This document shows, one piece after another, positions 9,694-18,430 of a DNA stretch of 64,000 bases (position 1 is its first letter; each line of letters begins with the position of its first letter). The position numbers and the translations under genes were made by a program. The stretch spans positions 795,497 to 859,496 of the forward strand of contig NZ_LMJB01000005.1 in NCBI RefSeq assembly GCF_001429765.1. The letters run 5' to 3'. This DNA comes from Flavobacterium sp. Root901. GTDB taxonomy: Bacteria > Bacteroidota > Bacteroidia > Flavobacteriales > Flavobacteriaceae. The notes under the pieces were generated by a model that was not told the DNA's origin, did not search any database, and was given only the letters and a program-made list of their open reading frames with translations.

Positions 9694-10116
9694 ATGGCAA
9701 AATACGTAATTCACAAAGTAAGTTTCTTTTTTACAGATGATTCATTGATAATATTACCAGAGGAAGAAGTAAGAGGAAGCGTTGTAGCGACATTCAATAA
9801 TTTGGATGAAGCAAAAGCAGAAAAGGAAAAACAGGATATTATTTCGATGAAAAAATTATCCGGCTTTGATGTGAAACAATTCTATTACGAGGAAGATAAT
9901 CAGCAAAAAGTTTTTGAAGAATTGAAGAAATTTTATCTTTCCGATTTTAACTTAGAAATTTCTGAAGACGAACATTTTAATTTTCCGGATACAATCTCTG
10001 AAGAACAGGCGAAAAAATTCATGGAAATTCTGAATGTAAAGTTTCATTATATAATGGAATATGAAGATGATGAAGATCCAGCCGATTTTGAAGATTACGA
10101 TCAAATAGAATTTTAA
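9694..10116 (+). CDS. Acidic protein of unknown function
   Basis: 140 residues, not recognised. No signal peptide or membrane segment. The N-terminus (MAKYVIHKVSFFFTDDSLII) looks like a small alpha/beta fold. The C-terminal third is very acidic and ends in a run of Glu and Asp (YEDDEDPADFEDYDQ). It is followed after one base by a DUF6915-like gene, so the two are surely co-transcribed and may act together. The acidic tail could mediate binding to a basic partner or mimic nucleic acid, but that is speculation. Confidence 0.6.
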   Translation: MAKYVIHKVSFFFTDDSLIILPEEEVRGSVVATFNNLDEAKAEKEKQDIISMKKLSGFDVKQFYYEEDNQQKVFEELKKFYLSDFNLEISEDEHFNFPDTISEEQAKKFMEILNVKFHYIMEYEDDEDPADFEDYDQIEF

Positions 10117-10117
10117 T

Positions 10118-10723
10118 ATGAATGCAGTTTTACATTCTCAAATATCAGTTCGAAAACGCGGAGGCGTAGTGGAAGATTATCTTAAAATCCATGATTTTAT
10201 GGATAGTACAAAAGAACTCTGCAGCGACAACAGGCACAGAATCCTTCATACTATGTGGGGAATCAAAAGGGTTATCGTTCCCATTTTTGGCCACACTATT
10301 ATCAATACCAATGATAAACAGATTAACGTGAAAGATATGTGTGAACAAGACCATATTCTGCCGGATTACCAAAACAGGTTTATTCCTAATCTGTCAGATT
10401 TTGTAAATGCGATTGACGACGAAGCTGTTTCAAATTATGATTTTAAGAAGTTTGCAGAAAGTTATGAGGATGATCAGGAACTTATGGAATTGCTTTTATC
10501 GCCGCTTAGTATTACAGGTTCAATAAAATCTCTTTTATTAACTCACAATTCCTGGTTTTTAAATGAAATTGTTCCAAAAGTTTTAAAACGTAAAGTCGAG
10601 ATAAAAGACTTCGGAATAAGTCCGTCAGATTTGTTTAATAACATGAAATTTAAACTCTGGATGGATAATGGAAATTCTTATCCGGAAAGCTGCAAACATA
10701 CTTTAGGAAAAATAGTAGGTTAA
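10118..10723 (+). CDS. DUF6915-like protein of unknown function
   Basis: 201 residues, cytoplasmic. The first 110 residues carry a conserved-looking pattern of His, Asp and Arg: H..I...GG.VEDYLKIHDFMD, then RHRILHTMWGIKRVIVPIFG, then VKDMCEQDHI. This resembles the DUF6915 family, known mostly from prophages and plasmids, where the RHR.L.H..GI block is typical. The C-terminal 90 residues are unrecognised and may be an added domain. Start one base after the stop of the preceding acidic protein gene. The family assignment is from memory of the motif and moderate only. Confidence 0.5.
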   Translation: MNAVLHSQISVRKRGGVVEDYLKIHDFMDSTKELCSDNRHRILHTMWGIKRVIVPIFGHTIINTNDKQINVKDMCEQDHILPDYQNRFIPNLSDFVNAIDDEAVSNYDFKKFAESYEDDQELMELLLSPLSITGSIKSLLLTHNSWFLNEIVPKVLKRKVEIKDFGISPSDLFNNMKFKLWMDNGNSYPESCKHTLGKIVG

Positions 10724-10820
10724 AATTGTTTTAAATACCGCATTCAAAGCTTATACGATTATCTAATGTGTTCTCAGAGTTGAACCTTCGGAATAATATT
10801 ATTGAAATCGCCAAAGAATA

Positions 10821-10853
10821 AAATCCCGTTTACAATCTGTAATCGGGATTTTT
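10821..10853 (+). terminator. Rho-independent terminator after the DUF6915-like gene
   Basis: AAATCCCG pairs with CGGGATTT and TTACA with TGTAA inside it; a T-rich stretch follows. Confidence 0.75.
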
Positions 10854-10870
10854 ATTTGAGAATAATGCCG

Positions 10871-10878
10871 TAATTTTG
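10871..10878 (+). promoter_or_regulatory. -7 promoter box of the ElaA-like gene
   Basis: TAATTTTG fits TAnnTTTG. It also decides the start: the in-frame TTG at 10876 lies inside this box, so translation must begin at the ATG at 10927. Confidence 0.5.
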
Positions 10879-10926
10879 TTTTTTGCCGATTATGAAAATC
10901 ATCGTGAATTAACAACAAAAATAAGA

Positions 10927-11373
10927 ATGGAATTAAAATGGAAAATAAAGCCGTTTGAAGTATTAACGGTAAATGAACTATATGATTTACTCAAACTAAG
11001 AAGTGAAATCTTTGTAGTGGAACAAAACTGCGTTTATTTGGATATTGACGGTAAAGACAAAAAAGCTTTACACTTAATTGGGGAATACGATGGTAAAGTT
11101 GTAGCCTATTCACGTTTATTCGATGCAGGAATAAGTTTCGATAATGCTTCAATTGGAAGAGTGGTAGTCGATCAAAATTATCGTGATAAAAAATGGGGAC
11201 ACGATTTAATGCGTGAAGCAATTGCCGGAATCAAATCTAATTTCGGTAAAGATAAAATCACAATAGGCGCACAATTATATTTAAAAAAGTTTTATGAAAG
11301 TCATGGATTTGTTCAGTCCAGCGAAATGTATCTGGAAGATGATATTGAACATATTGAAATGATTCGGGAATAG
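10927..11373 (+). CDS. ElaA-like GNAT family N-acetyltransferase
   Basis: 148 residues, the usual ElaA length. The start at 10927 (MELKWKIKPFEVLTVNELYD) fits the ElaA N-terminus; a TTG 17 codons upstream overlaps the promoter. Visible features are LYDLLKLRSEIFVVEQNCVY, the acetyl-CoA-binding region IGRVVVDQNYRDKKWGHDLM (motif A) and LKKFYESHGF (motif B). It transfers an acetyl group to an unknown small-molecule or protein substrate in the cytoplasm. It stands alone between a terminator and the convergent OmpA-domain gene. Confidence 0.88.
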   Translation: MELKWKIKPFEVLTVNELYDLLKLRSEIFVVEQNCVYLDIDGKDKKALHLIGEYDGKVVAYSRLFDAGISFDNASIGRVVVDQNYRDKKWGHDLMREAIAGIKSNFGKDKITIGAQLYLKKFYESHGFVQSSEMYLEDDIEHIEMIRE

Positions 11374-11542
11374 ATTTTTTTGTGTTTTACTTAAAAAAAA
11401 ACGAAACAATGTTGCAATAATGTATTTTGTAAATTTTCTATAATTCTTTAAGAATGAAATAAAACATTCATATTCAATCAATTAATTACTATTTTTTAAA
11501 GTTATTGTTGAAGTATTTGTGTTTTAGTTTGATATAGAAAAT

Positions 11543-12346
11543 TTAGATTTTCGTAATTAAAAATTCAACACGTCTGTCGAAGCTGTCGCCTCTTTTTAAG
11601 GGAAATTTATTGCCGCAGCCTTGATAGCGCATTCTGCTTTTAGAAATTTTTCGGGTATTTAAATAATAAAAAACATTTTTAGCGCGGTTCCATGAAAGCT
11701 TTCTTTCTTTTGTATCCTTGTCAATGGCATCCTGATAGATGTTTGGTGTACAGCAAACATGACCTCTGATTTCGAATTGTATATTTTTTTGCTTTTGGAG
11801 TATTTGAGCGATTTTGTCAAGTTCTTTTTTAGAATTATAAGTTAGTCGGGCACTTCCCATTTCAAAAAGAATATTTTGCAGATAAATTTTATCACCAACC
11901 TTCAATTTGTCTTTAAAAGAAGTATAACCCTCTATTAAGAAACTGTTTCGTTTTACAACGATCAAATCAACCCGTCGGTTCCTTAAACGGGTTTCGTATA
12001 AATTTTCAACCGTATCGGGCCGGACTACAACCCGGCCTTTACCTTCTAAAATAACAATTTTGCTTTGTCTTAATCCGGAAGAAATCAGTAAATTTTGTAT
12101 GGTATTAACGCGGTCATGAGATAATTTGAAGTTGTAATCGTCAGTACCGCGATCATCACAATAGCCGTAGATTTGTATAGATTCAACTTTTGCGGTGTCT
12201 ATCGATTTTATAAAATTATTTACAACTCTGCTCTGCGGTTCAGTAAGATCGTACTTGTCGAAATCAAAGTAAACGGTTTCGATTGGTTTTTGCTGCGCCG
12301 ATATATTGTAAATAATAAACAAAAACAGGACCCGGGAAAGTTTCAT
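11543..12346 (-). CDS. Secreted protein with two tandem OmpA-like domains
   Basis: 267 residues with signal peptide MKLSRVLFLFIIYNISAQ. There are two OmpA-like peptidoglycan-binding modules: one at about residues 22-132 (TVYFDFDKYDLTEP, YGYCDDRGTDDYNFKLSHDR, RNRRVDLIVVKR) and a second at about 150-267 (ILFEMGSARLTYNSKKELDK, IRGHVCC, RRVEFLITKI). No beta-barrel or linker domain is present, so the protein is a bare pair of wall-binding domains. It may tether peptidoglycan or act as a periplasmic scaffold. It starts 4 bases after the S41 protease gene and so belongs to that leftward operon. Confidence 0.85.
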   Translation of the reverse strand: MKLSRVLFLFIIYNISAQQKPIETVYFDFDKYDLTEPQSRVVNNFIKSIDTAKVESIQIYGYCDDRGTDDYNFKLSHDRVNTIQNLLISSGLRQSKIVILEGKGRVVVRPDTVENLYETRLRNRRVDLIVVKRNSFLIEGYTSFKDKLKVGDKIYLQNILFEMGSARLTYNSKKELDKIAQILQKQKNIQFEIRGHVCCTPNIYQDAIDKDTKERKLSWNRAKNVFYYLNTRKISKSRMRYQGCGNKFPLKRGDSFDRRVEFLITKI

Positions 12347-12350
12347 TTTT

Positions 12351-13988
12351 CTACATTTTTAAAATCGTTTTATATTCAGTTTGATTATTTAATACGTTTA
12401 CTGCTCTTTTGATTTCTGAATTGTTCTTGATATAAAACTGATACAAACCTTCCTGGTATTGGTATCTTTTGATAAGCTCTTCCTGAATTAAACCTTTTAT
12501 TTCTTTTTGGTTTTTGTCCAGTAAAGTATTTTCACTTCTTTCTAATGCGGCTAATAATTGTTGATATTCCGGAGCAATGGTCTCGTCAATTTTTTCAGTT
12601 TTGGCTGCTGCCAAAGTATTTTTCAGGGCGATTTCAGTTTCAGTATCAAAAGTGATTTTGTTAGCTTTTAAATACTGTTTAAATCCTGAATAGTCAGCGT
12701 CTGTAACGACAGGAATTTTATCGCCTAAATTTGGGTTTTTATAATAGTACGTAGTAGCGTAATCAAAGATTCCGTCATTTTTTAAAAGTGCTGAGGTAAT
12801 TGGACTCATTTTTGCCTCTTCCAGTTCGATATCTGGCAATACACCTCCACCGTCATAAACTGTTCTTCCTTTTCGGGTTTTAAAAGCATTGAAGTTTTTG
12901 GCATCTGTTTTTTGGGCAACGCCGTTTTTATCTTTGTGAGCGTAGTCTAATGCCTGAATGCATCTTCCGGAAGGCGTGTAATAACGAGAAATCGTTACTT
13001 TTAACTGAGTTCCGTAAGTCAGGTCAACAGAACGCTGCACAAGACCTTTTCCAAAGCTGCGGCTTCCCAAAATTACGGCGCGGTCTAAATCCTGCAAAGC
13101 TCCTGAAACAATTTCAGAAGCAGACGCACTCCTCCCGTTTACTAAAATAGCAAGCGGGATTTCTGTGTCAATTGGTTCTTTAGTCGTTTTGTAAGTATTG
13201 TTATGTTTTTCAATTCTCGATTTTGTAGTTACAATAACTTCATTTTTAGGGACAAACAAGTTACAGATATCAATAGCTTCGTTTAATAATCCGCCGGGAT
13301 TACCTCTTAAATCCAAAACAATCTGCTTTGCGCCATCAGCTTTTAATTTTTCTAAAGCCTCTTTTACTTCTGCGGAAGCCTTTCTGCTAAAATGTGCCAA
13401 AACAATATAACCGGTCTTCTCATCAATTTTTCCATAAAAAGGAACCGATTTAATATCTACTTCATCCAAAACCAGTTCGGTTGTGTAAGTTTTTCCCTGA
13501 CGCAGGTATTTTATGGCAATTTTAGTGTTTTTAGTTCCTTTTAATAGTTGCGACGCATCGTCTTTAAAATCGGCAATTAAAACATCGCCAATCTGTATAA
13601 TTTCGTCACCCGCTTTTAGTCCGGCTTTATCAGCTGGATAATTTTTATAAGGTTCACGAACAATTAAACGATCTTTTTTGCGGGCAATCATAGCGCCAAT
13701 TCCGGTATATTCTCCCGTGTTGTTAATTTTAAAATTAACAACATCCTGTTCATTAAAGTAAACCGTATAGGGATCTAAACTTGCTAACATGCTTTTAATA
13801 GCTTTGTCCATCAAGTCACCCGGATTTGTTTCGTCAACATAATTGGTATTCACCGCTTTAAACAGTGTTGTAAAGATTTCTATTTGCTTGGCTATCTCAA
13901 AAAAGTCTTCTTTGAAACTGGTTCCAATAAATAATAATCCCGTCGCAACAGTTGGTATAATGAATTTCTTTTTGAAATAACGATTCAT
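12351..13988 (-). CDS. C-terminal processing peptidase, S41 family
   Basis: 545 residues with an N-terminal hydrophobic anchor or signal (FIIPTVATGLLFIGTSF). A PDZ domain lies at about residues 90-170 (GIGAMIARKKDRLIVREPYK, KAGLKAGDEIIQIGD). The S41 catalytic domain has the nucleophile Ser in NGRSASASEIVSGALQD and the Lys in GSRSFGKGLVQRS; the C-terminal 150 residues are a helical extension. It is a periplasmic tail-specific protease. The gene overlaps the upstream DUF4349 gene by 4 bases and is followed after 4 bases by the double-OmpA gene, so the three make one transcription unit. Confidence 0.93.
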   Translation of the reverse strand: MNRYFKKKFIIPTVATGLLFIGTSFKEDFFEIAKQIEIFTTLFKAVNTNYVDETNPGDLMDKAIKSMLASLDPYTVYFNEQDVVNFKINNTGEYTGIGAMIARKKDRLIVREPYKNYPADKAGLKAGDEIIQIGDVLIADFKDDASQLLKGTKNTKIAIKYLRQGKTYTTELVLDEVDIKSVPFYGKIDEKTGYIVLAHFSRKASAEVKEALEKLKADGAKQIVLDLRGNPGGLLNEAIDICNLFVPKNEVIVTTKSRIEKHNNTYKTTKEPIDTEIPLAILVNGRSASASEIVSGALQDLDRAVILGSRSFGKGLVQRSVDLTYGTQLKVTISRYYTPSGRCIQALDYAHKDKNGVAQKTDAKNFNAFKTRKGRTVYDGGGVLPDIELEEAKMSPITSALLKNDGIFDYATTYYYKNPNLGDKIPVVTDADYSGFKQYLKANKITFDTETEIALKNTLAAAKTEKIDETIAPEYQQLLAALERSENTLLDKNQKEIKGLIQEELIKRYQYQEGLYQFYIKNNSEIKRAVNVLNNQTEYKTILKM

Positions 13989-14800
13989 GATTGTTGTTTT
14001 TTTCTTTTTAATCTTTTTCTAATAAAATAGGCTAATACACAAAATATAATTACAAACGGCCAAACGCTGATAATTGATATGAAGAAGCTTGACAAACTAA
14101 AAAATCCTGATTTAACAGCTGTCCAGACTTTTGATCCGTAAGATAACTGCACGGCTTCCTGCTCCGGAAGATTTTTATAAAACTCAATTGTTACGGTGCT
14201 TTCAGAAACCCTGCTTTCTAAATATTTTAATTGGCCTTCTTTGGCTTCGATTTCCTCGCGGATAATTGAAATTTGTTTTTCAATTTCTAAAATCTCACTA
14301 ATCTTAACTGCCTTTTGTAAAATCTGCAGATAGCGTTCTTCCAGTTTTCTTTTTGTTTTTAATCTGGTAGTCAGATCAATGTATTGTTCTGTAACATCCT
14401 CTGCTGTAATTTCTTTTCTTTCGAAATATGAAACTCCTTTTGAAATCGTATTGATAAAGTTATCAAAATTCTGGCTTGGTACCCGGACGGTTATATTGTG
14501 AAAAATTGTTCCATAATCCTTACCTTCAGAATCATTTTGAATTTTTCCCTGATTCTTTTTAATGGCACTTTGAATCTGATTATATGTTTCTTCTAAATCA
14601 TTGGTCTCAAATCGAAGAGATGCTTGTTTTATAATTTTCTGAGGAATTTCAGGCGACGCAGGATTGATGTTTTTATCTGCATTTTTATTGGCAGCCGATG
14701 GAGCAGCAGCCGATTCTATTGCCATCATTTCTGGCTCCATTTGTTTATTACAACCACAAAAAACAAGAAGAATTACAGATAAAAAGAAAATGTATCGCAT
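13985..14800 (-). CDS. DUF4349 lipoprotein with C-terminal membrane anchor
   Basis: 271 residues. The N-terminal lipoprotein signal (MRYIFFLSVILLVFCGC) is followed by an Ala/Pro-rich linker and the DUF4349 domain at about residues 55-215 (KIIKQASLRFETNDLEETYN, VTEQYIDLTTRLKTKRKLEE, a coiled coil with EIEKQISIIREEIEAKEGQL). One transmembrane helix follows at about residues 233-260 (FFISIISVWPFVIIFCVLAY) and then a basic tail. Similar proteins are membrane-anchored coiled-coil proteins of unknown role. The stop overlaps the S41 protease start by 4 bases, indicating translational coupling. Confidence 0.85.
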   Translation of the reverse strand: MRYIFFLSVILLVFCGCNKQMEPEMMAIESAAAPSAANKNADKNINPASPEIPQKIIKQASLRFETNDLEETYNQIQSAIKKNQGKIQNDSEGKDYGTIFHNITVRVPSQNFDNFINTISKGVSYFERKEITAEDVTEQYIDLTTRLKTKRKLEERYLQILQKAVKISEILEIEKQISIIREEIEAKEGQLKYLESRVSESTVTIEFYKNLPEQEAVQLSYGSKVWTAVKSGFFSLSSFFISIISVWPFVIIFCVLAYFIRKRLKRKKQQS

Positions 14801-14880
14801 AAAATTTCAATTTAGTGCTAAAACTACAATTTTTTTATAATTTTTTATCTGATTTAGCGTACAAAGTTGACTTTGAAGCT

Positions 14881-15285
14881 TTATAAATCCTTTTTAATTT
14901 CAGAATCCTGAGTTTTGTTTATCTGCTGCACAAATTTCTCAAACAGCTGAATTGTTTTGGTATTGATTTCTTCGTAAGATAATCTGTCTTTTGTCTGGTA
15001 AAAAAGCATAATCGAGTAAGGCTGATCCAGATTGTTTAAAAGCAGCTGTTTGTTTAATCGATAGGTTTCTCTTAAAACCCTTTTGAAGTAATTTCGATCT
15101 ACGGCTTTCTTAAAATACTTTTTAGAAACCGATACGCCGACTTTTGTATTCTCCTGAATGTTTTCTTCCGCTTGACGGTAAACCAGACGAAGCGGATATT
15201 TTGAAACCGATTTACCTTCGGAAAACAATAATCCAATCGTCGTTTTGCTCTTTAAGCGTTCATTTTTACCGTAGGTGAAGTTCAT
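14881..15285 (-). CDS. rnpA: Ribonuclease P protein component
   Basis: 134 residues. It binds the catalytic RNA of RNase P and helps cleave 5' leaders from tRNA precursors. The N-terminus NFTYGKNERLKSKTTIGLLF corresponds to the usual ERL(K/R)(K/S) start. The RNR-type signature is present as KKAVDRNYFKRVLRETYR. It is not next to rpmH, unlike in many other bacteria, but sits divergently from plsC. A sure call. Confidence 0.94.
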   Translation of the reverse strand: MNFTYGKNERLKSKTTIGLLFSEGKSVSKYPLRLVYRQAEENIQENTKVGVSVSKKYFKKAVDRNYFKRVLRETYRLNKQLLLNNLDQPYSIMLFYQTKDRLSYEEINTKTIQLFEKFVQQINKTQDSEIKKDL

Positions 15286-15384
15286 TTAATTCAGAAAAAA
15301 GTTGCAATTTTAGGGGCAAAGGTACAATTAAACCATAAAAACAGTTATTGTTTTCAATTTTTCTAACGCTAAAAATATATTTAT

Positions 15385-15392
15385 TACTTTTG
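15385..15392 (+). promoter_or_regulatory. -7 promoter box of plsC
   Basis: TACTTTTG fits TAnnTTTG and is 20 bases before the plsC ATG at 15412. Confidence 0.5.
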
Positions 15393-15411
15393 ACCTCAAA
15401 TTTTTTCAAGC

Positions 15412-16158
15412 ATGCAAAAGATAATTTCATATCCAATTTCCGTAATTTATTATTTATGTTTTGGATTGTGTTTGGCTGTTTTTCACCCAATACAATGGAT
15501 CTGCCTTAATCTTTTTGGTTATCAGGCTCACAAAAAAAGTGTCGATTATTTAAATCTCTGCCTTTTAAGATGTACAAATCTGGTAGGAACGACTTATAAA
15601 GTTACCGGTGTAGAGACAATTCCAACTGGCGTTCCAATTATTTTTGTGTCAAATCACCAAAGTATGTACGATATCGTGGCAATGATTTGGTACTTTAGAC
15701 GTTTTCATTGTAAATTTGTAAGTAAGAAGGAGTTAGGAAGCGGAATCCCGAGCGTATCATTTAATTTACGCCACGGAGGATCTGTTTTAATTGACCGTAA
15801 AGACCCTAAACAAGCGATTCCCGTAATCAAAGGCTTGTCTGAATATATAGAAAAAAATAAAAGATCTGCTGTTATTTTTCCGGAAGGAACCCGCAGTAAA
15901 ACAGGTAAACCTAAAGAATTTGCCCAAAGCGGTTTGAAAATTCTGTGTAAATATGCGCCATCAGCGTATGTTGTTCCGGTAAGCATTAATAATTCCTGGA
16001 AAATGGTTCGTTACGGTATGTTTCCGGTTGGTTTAGGAAACCATCTTACTTTTACGGCACACAAAGCAATGGCAGTAAAAGATTATGATTTTGCCCAATT
16101 AATGGAATTAACAGAAAAGGCAGTTGTTGAAGGAGTAAACGAGTATAAACAGGTTTAA
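15412..16158 (+). CDS. plsC: 1-acyl-sn-glycerol-3-phosphate acyltransferase
   Basis: 248 residues. It adds the second acyl chain to lysophosphatidic acid in phospholipid synthesis at the inner membrane. An N-terminal membrane segment (SVIYYLCFGLCLAVFHPIQW) precedes the acyltransferase motifs: block I NHQSMYD (HX4D), block III FPEGTRSKTGKPKEF and block IV YVVPVSINNSW. It is followed after 45 bases by an acyl-ACP desaturase gene, which fits joint control of membrane lipid make-up. Confidence 0.93.
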   Translation: MQKIISYPISVIYYLCFGLCLAVFHPIQWICLNLFGYQAHKKSVDYLNLCLLRCTNLVGTTYKVTGVETIPTGVPIIFVSNHQSMYDIVAMIWYFRRFHCKFVSKKELGSGIPSVSFNLRHGGSVLIDRKDPKQAIPVIKGLSEYIEKNKRSAVIFPEGTRSKTGKPKEFAQSGLKILCKYAPSAYVVPVSINNSWKMVRYGMFPVGLGNHLTFTAHKAMAVKDYDFAQLMELTEKAVVEGVNEYKQV

Positions 16159-16203
16159 ATTTTAGTCCGAGCTAAAATATAAATCCCAAATTTAAAATAA
16201 GTA

Positions 16204-17196
16204 ATGTCTATAAAAAACATTAGATTAGAAGTGATGCAGTTTTTGGAAAAAAACGTTGACAGCTTCGTTGAACAGTATTTAATTCCTGTAGAAAAGATTT
16301 GGCAGCCGTCAGATTTCCTGCCTAATTCTGAAGGAGAGAACTTCTTTGAGGAGGTAAAGGAACTGCGTGAAATTGCTAAAGAATTACCATACGATTTTTG
16401 GGTAACCCTTGTAGGTGATACTATTACCGAAGAAGCTTTGCCTACATACGAGTCCTGGTTAATGGATGTGGAAGGTGTTGACCAGATTGAAAATGGCGGT
16501 AATGGCTGGTCAAAATGGATCAGGCAATGGACCGGAGAAGAAAACCGACATGGTGATTTACTAAATAAATACCTGTATTTGTCTGGTCGTGTTAATATGC
16601 GTGAAATCGAAATGACGACACAGCATTTAATTAACGACGGTTTTGATATTGGAACCGGATCTGATCCGTACAAAAACTTTGTGTACACTAGTTTTCAGGA
16701 ATTAGCAACTTATGTATCGCACAACAGAGTAGCTCAGATGGCTAAGAAATTTGGTGATAATAAATTGTCGAAAATGTGTAAAATGATTGCTGGTGATGAA
16801 ATGCGCCACCATCATGCTTACAGCGAATTTGTAACACGTATTTTTCAGGTTGATCCAAGCGAAATGATGCTGGCGTTTCAATACATGATGAAACAAAAAA
16901 TCGTTATGCCGGCTCATTTTTTAAGAGAATCGGGTCAAAAAATAAGTTCTGCTTTTGAACAGTTTTCTGATTCTGCCCAGCGAATTGGTGTTTATACTGC
17001 AAACGATTATGTCGATATTATGCAAAAACTAATCACCAAATGGGAAATTGATAAGATCACAAACTTAACTGATGAAGCAGAAAAAGCGCGTGATTACTTA
17101 ATGAAATTACCGGCTCGTATGGCAAGAATTTCTGAAAGGTTAGTAATTCCTGCTGAAGGTCATATCTTTAAATGGGTTGAACCTGCGAAACTTTAA
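16204..17196 (+). CDS. Acyl-ACP desaturase (ferritin-like di-iron enzyme)
   Basis: 330 residues, the typical length of soluble stearoyl-ACP desaturase homologues. The two di-iron motifs are clear: GEENRHGDLLNKYLYLSGR (EENRH) and AGDEMRHHHAYSEF (DEMRHH). An additional Glu (VKELREIAKELPYDFWVTLV region) supplies another ligand. It introduces a double bond into acyl chains on ACP using oxygen and ferredoxin. It lies in the same direction just after plsC. Two terminator-like hairpins follow. Confidence 0.93.
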   Translation: MSIKNIRLEVMQFLEKNVDSFVEQYLIPVEKIWQPSDFLPNSEGENFFEEVKELREIAKELPYDFWVTLVGDTITEEALPTYESWLMDVEGVDQIENGGNGWSKWIRQWTGEENRHGDLLNKYLYLSGRVNMREIEMTTQHLINDGFDIGTGSDPYKNFVYTSFQELATYVSHNRVAQMAKKFGDNKLSKMCKMIAGDEMRHHHAYSEFVTRIFQVDPSEMMLAFQYMMKQKIVMPAHFLRESGQKISSAFEQFSDSAQRIGVYTANDYVDIMQKLITKWEIDKITNLTDEAEKARDYLMKLPARMARISERLVIPAEGHIFKWVEPAKL

Positions 17197-17225
17197 ATTT
17201 TAGAGTTTAGAATGTAGATTTTCCT

Positions 17226-17308
17226 AAAACGCCACAAAGTTGCGTTTTTAAAATAAAAAAATATGTTGATTGGAAAAGCTGGTAAATCTTTGACAATCAA
17301 CATTTTTA
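17226..17308 (+). terminator. Two tandem terminator-like hairpins after the desaturase gene
   Basis: Hairpin 1: AAAACGC (17226-17232) / GCGTTTT (17242-17248) with a T/A-rich tail. Hairpin 2: ATGTTGATTG (17263-17272) / CAATCAACAT (17294-17303) followed by T5. Confidence 0.6.
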
Positions 17309-17396
17309 TTTTTATCAAATTTGCATTTTTCCAAATTTCAACCTTATAATCCAATTTTCTGGAAAATAAAAAAGTAGTCAGAATATACAAGAACTT

Positions 17397-18050
17397 ATGA
17401 ATCATACAGAACTAATAAACAAAACAATTGCCTTTGTAAAACAAAAATTAAACGATGCCGAAGGCGGACATGACTGGTTTCATATCGAGCGTGTTTATAA
17501 AAATGCACTTTTAATAGCTGCAGATACAAACTGCGATAAAGCAGTTGTCGAATTAGGGGCTTTACTTCATGATATTGCAGACAGTAAATTTCATAACGGA
17601 GATGAAACCATAGGTCCGAAAACAGCACGGTTATTTTTAGAGTCTGAAAATGTTTCTGAGGAAATAATCCAACATGTTGTCAATATCATTGAGAATATAT
17701 CTTACAAAGGCGGCAATTTCGAAAAGAAATTTGCATCTGTCGAGTTAGACATTGTTCAGGATGCAGATCGTTTGGATGCAATTGGGGCAATTGGAATTGC
17801 AAGAGCATTTAATTACGGAGGTTTCAAAAACCGTGCTTTGTATAATCCTGCAATCGCACCCGTAACTAATATGACTAAAGAAGAATATAAAAAAAATAAT
17901 GCGCCGACAATTAATCATTTCTACGAAAAGCTTTTGCTTCTAAAAGATAAAATGAACACCGAAAAAGGAAAACAAATCGCTGCCGAAAGACATCATTTTA
18001 TGGAATTATTTCTTGCCCAGTTTTATGCGGAGTGGGAAGGAGTGAAGTAG
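17397..18050 (+). CDS. HD-domain metal-dependent hydrolase (YedJ-like)
   Basis: 217 residues, cytoplasmic. HD-domain metal ligands are visible: HDWFHIERVYKNA (first His), LGALLHDIADSKF (the HD pair) and IVQDADRLDAIGAIGIARAF (the distal Asp). The following GFKNRALYNP and HFYEKLLLLKDKMNTE segments are as in the YedJ group of putative phosphohydrolases. The substrate is unknown. It stands alone; a large repeat block follows directly after its stop. Confidence 0.88.
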   Translation: MNHTELINKTIAFVKQKLNDAEGGHDWFHIERVYKNALLIAADTNCDKAVVELGALLHDIADSKFHNGDETIGPKTARLFLESENVSEEIIQHVVNIIENISYKGGNFEKKFASVELDIVQDADRLDAIGAIGIARAFNYGGFKNRALYNPAIAPVTNMTKEEYKKNNAPTINHFYEKLLLLKDKMNTEKGKQIAAERHHFMELFLAQFYAEWEGVK

Positions 18051-18055
18051 GGTTT

Positions 18056-18330
18056 GGTCTCGGTATTCAGTCTCAGTATTCAGTCTCAGTTTTCAGTTGC
18101 AGTCCATTAGGGCGGTATTTATATACGAAAATGTCCCAGCGGTGTCGATATATTTAAAAAAACGATTTCATAAAAAATTGCTATTAAATATATCGACCCC
18201 GCTGAGGCTTTATGTTGCTTGTTGATAAGCTCTATAAATATGCTTGAACATTTGTATATTTCATGCCATTTAGACTTTGCGACTGAATACTGAGACTGAA
18301 TACTGAGACTGAAAACTGAGACTGAACACT
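18056..18330. repeat. Compound inverted repeat: tandem CAGTCTCAGTATT units around an inner 20-bp palindrome
   Basis: The outer left arm (18056-18105) has tandem TATTCAGTCTCAG units. The right arm (18281-18330) has the complementary GACTGAATACTGA units. Between them, AGCGGTGTCGATATATTTAA (18138-18157) pairs with 18184-18203 except for one base. The whole 270-bp spacer is thus one nested palindrome and holds no gene. Confidence 0.75.
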
Positions 18331-18396
18331 AAATACTCAGCAAAAGCCAAAATATACTATTTTTAAATAGTAGTATTTTCCTGATACGTTTTGTGA

Positions 18397-18404
18397 TATA
18401 TTTG
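18397..18404 (+). promoter_or_regulatory. -7 promoter box of the secreted unknown at 18431
   Basis: TATATTTG fits TAnnTTTG and is 27 bases before the ATG. Confidence 0.5.
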
Positions 18405-18430
18405 TGTCCAAACCAAAAACAAAATTTTAA

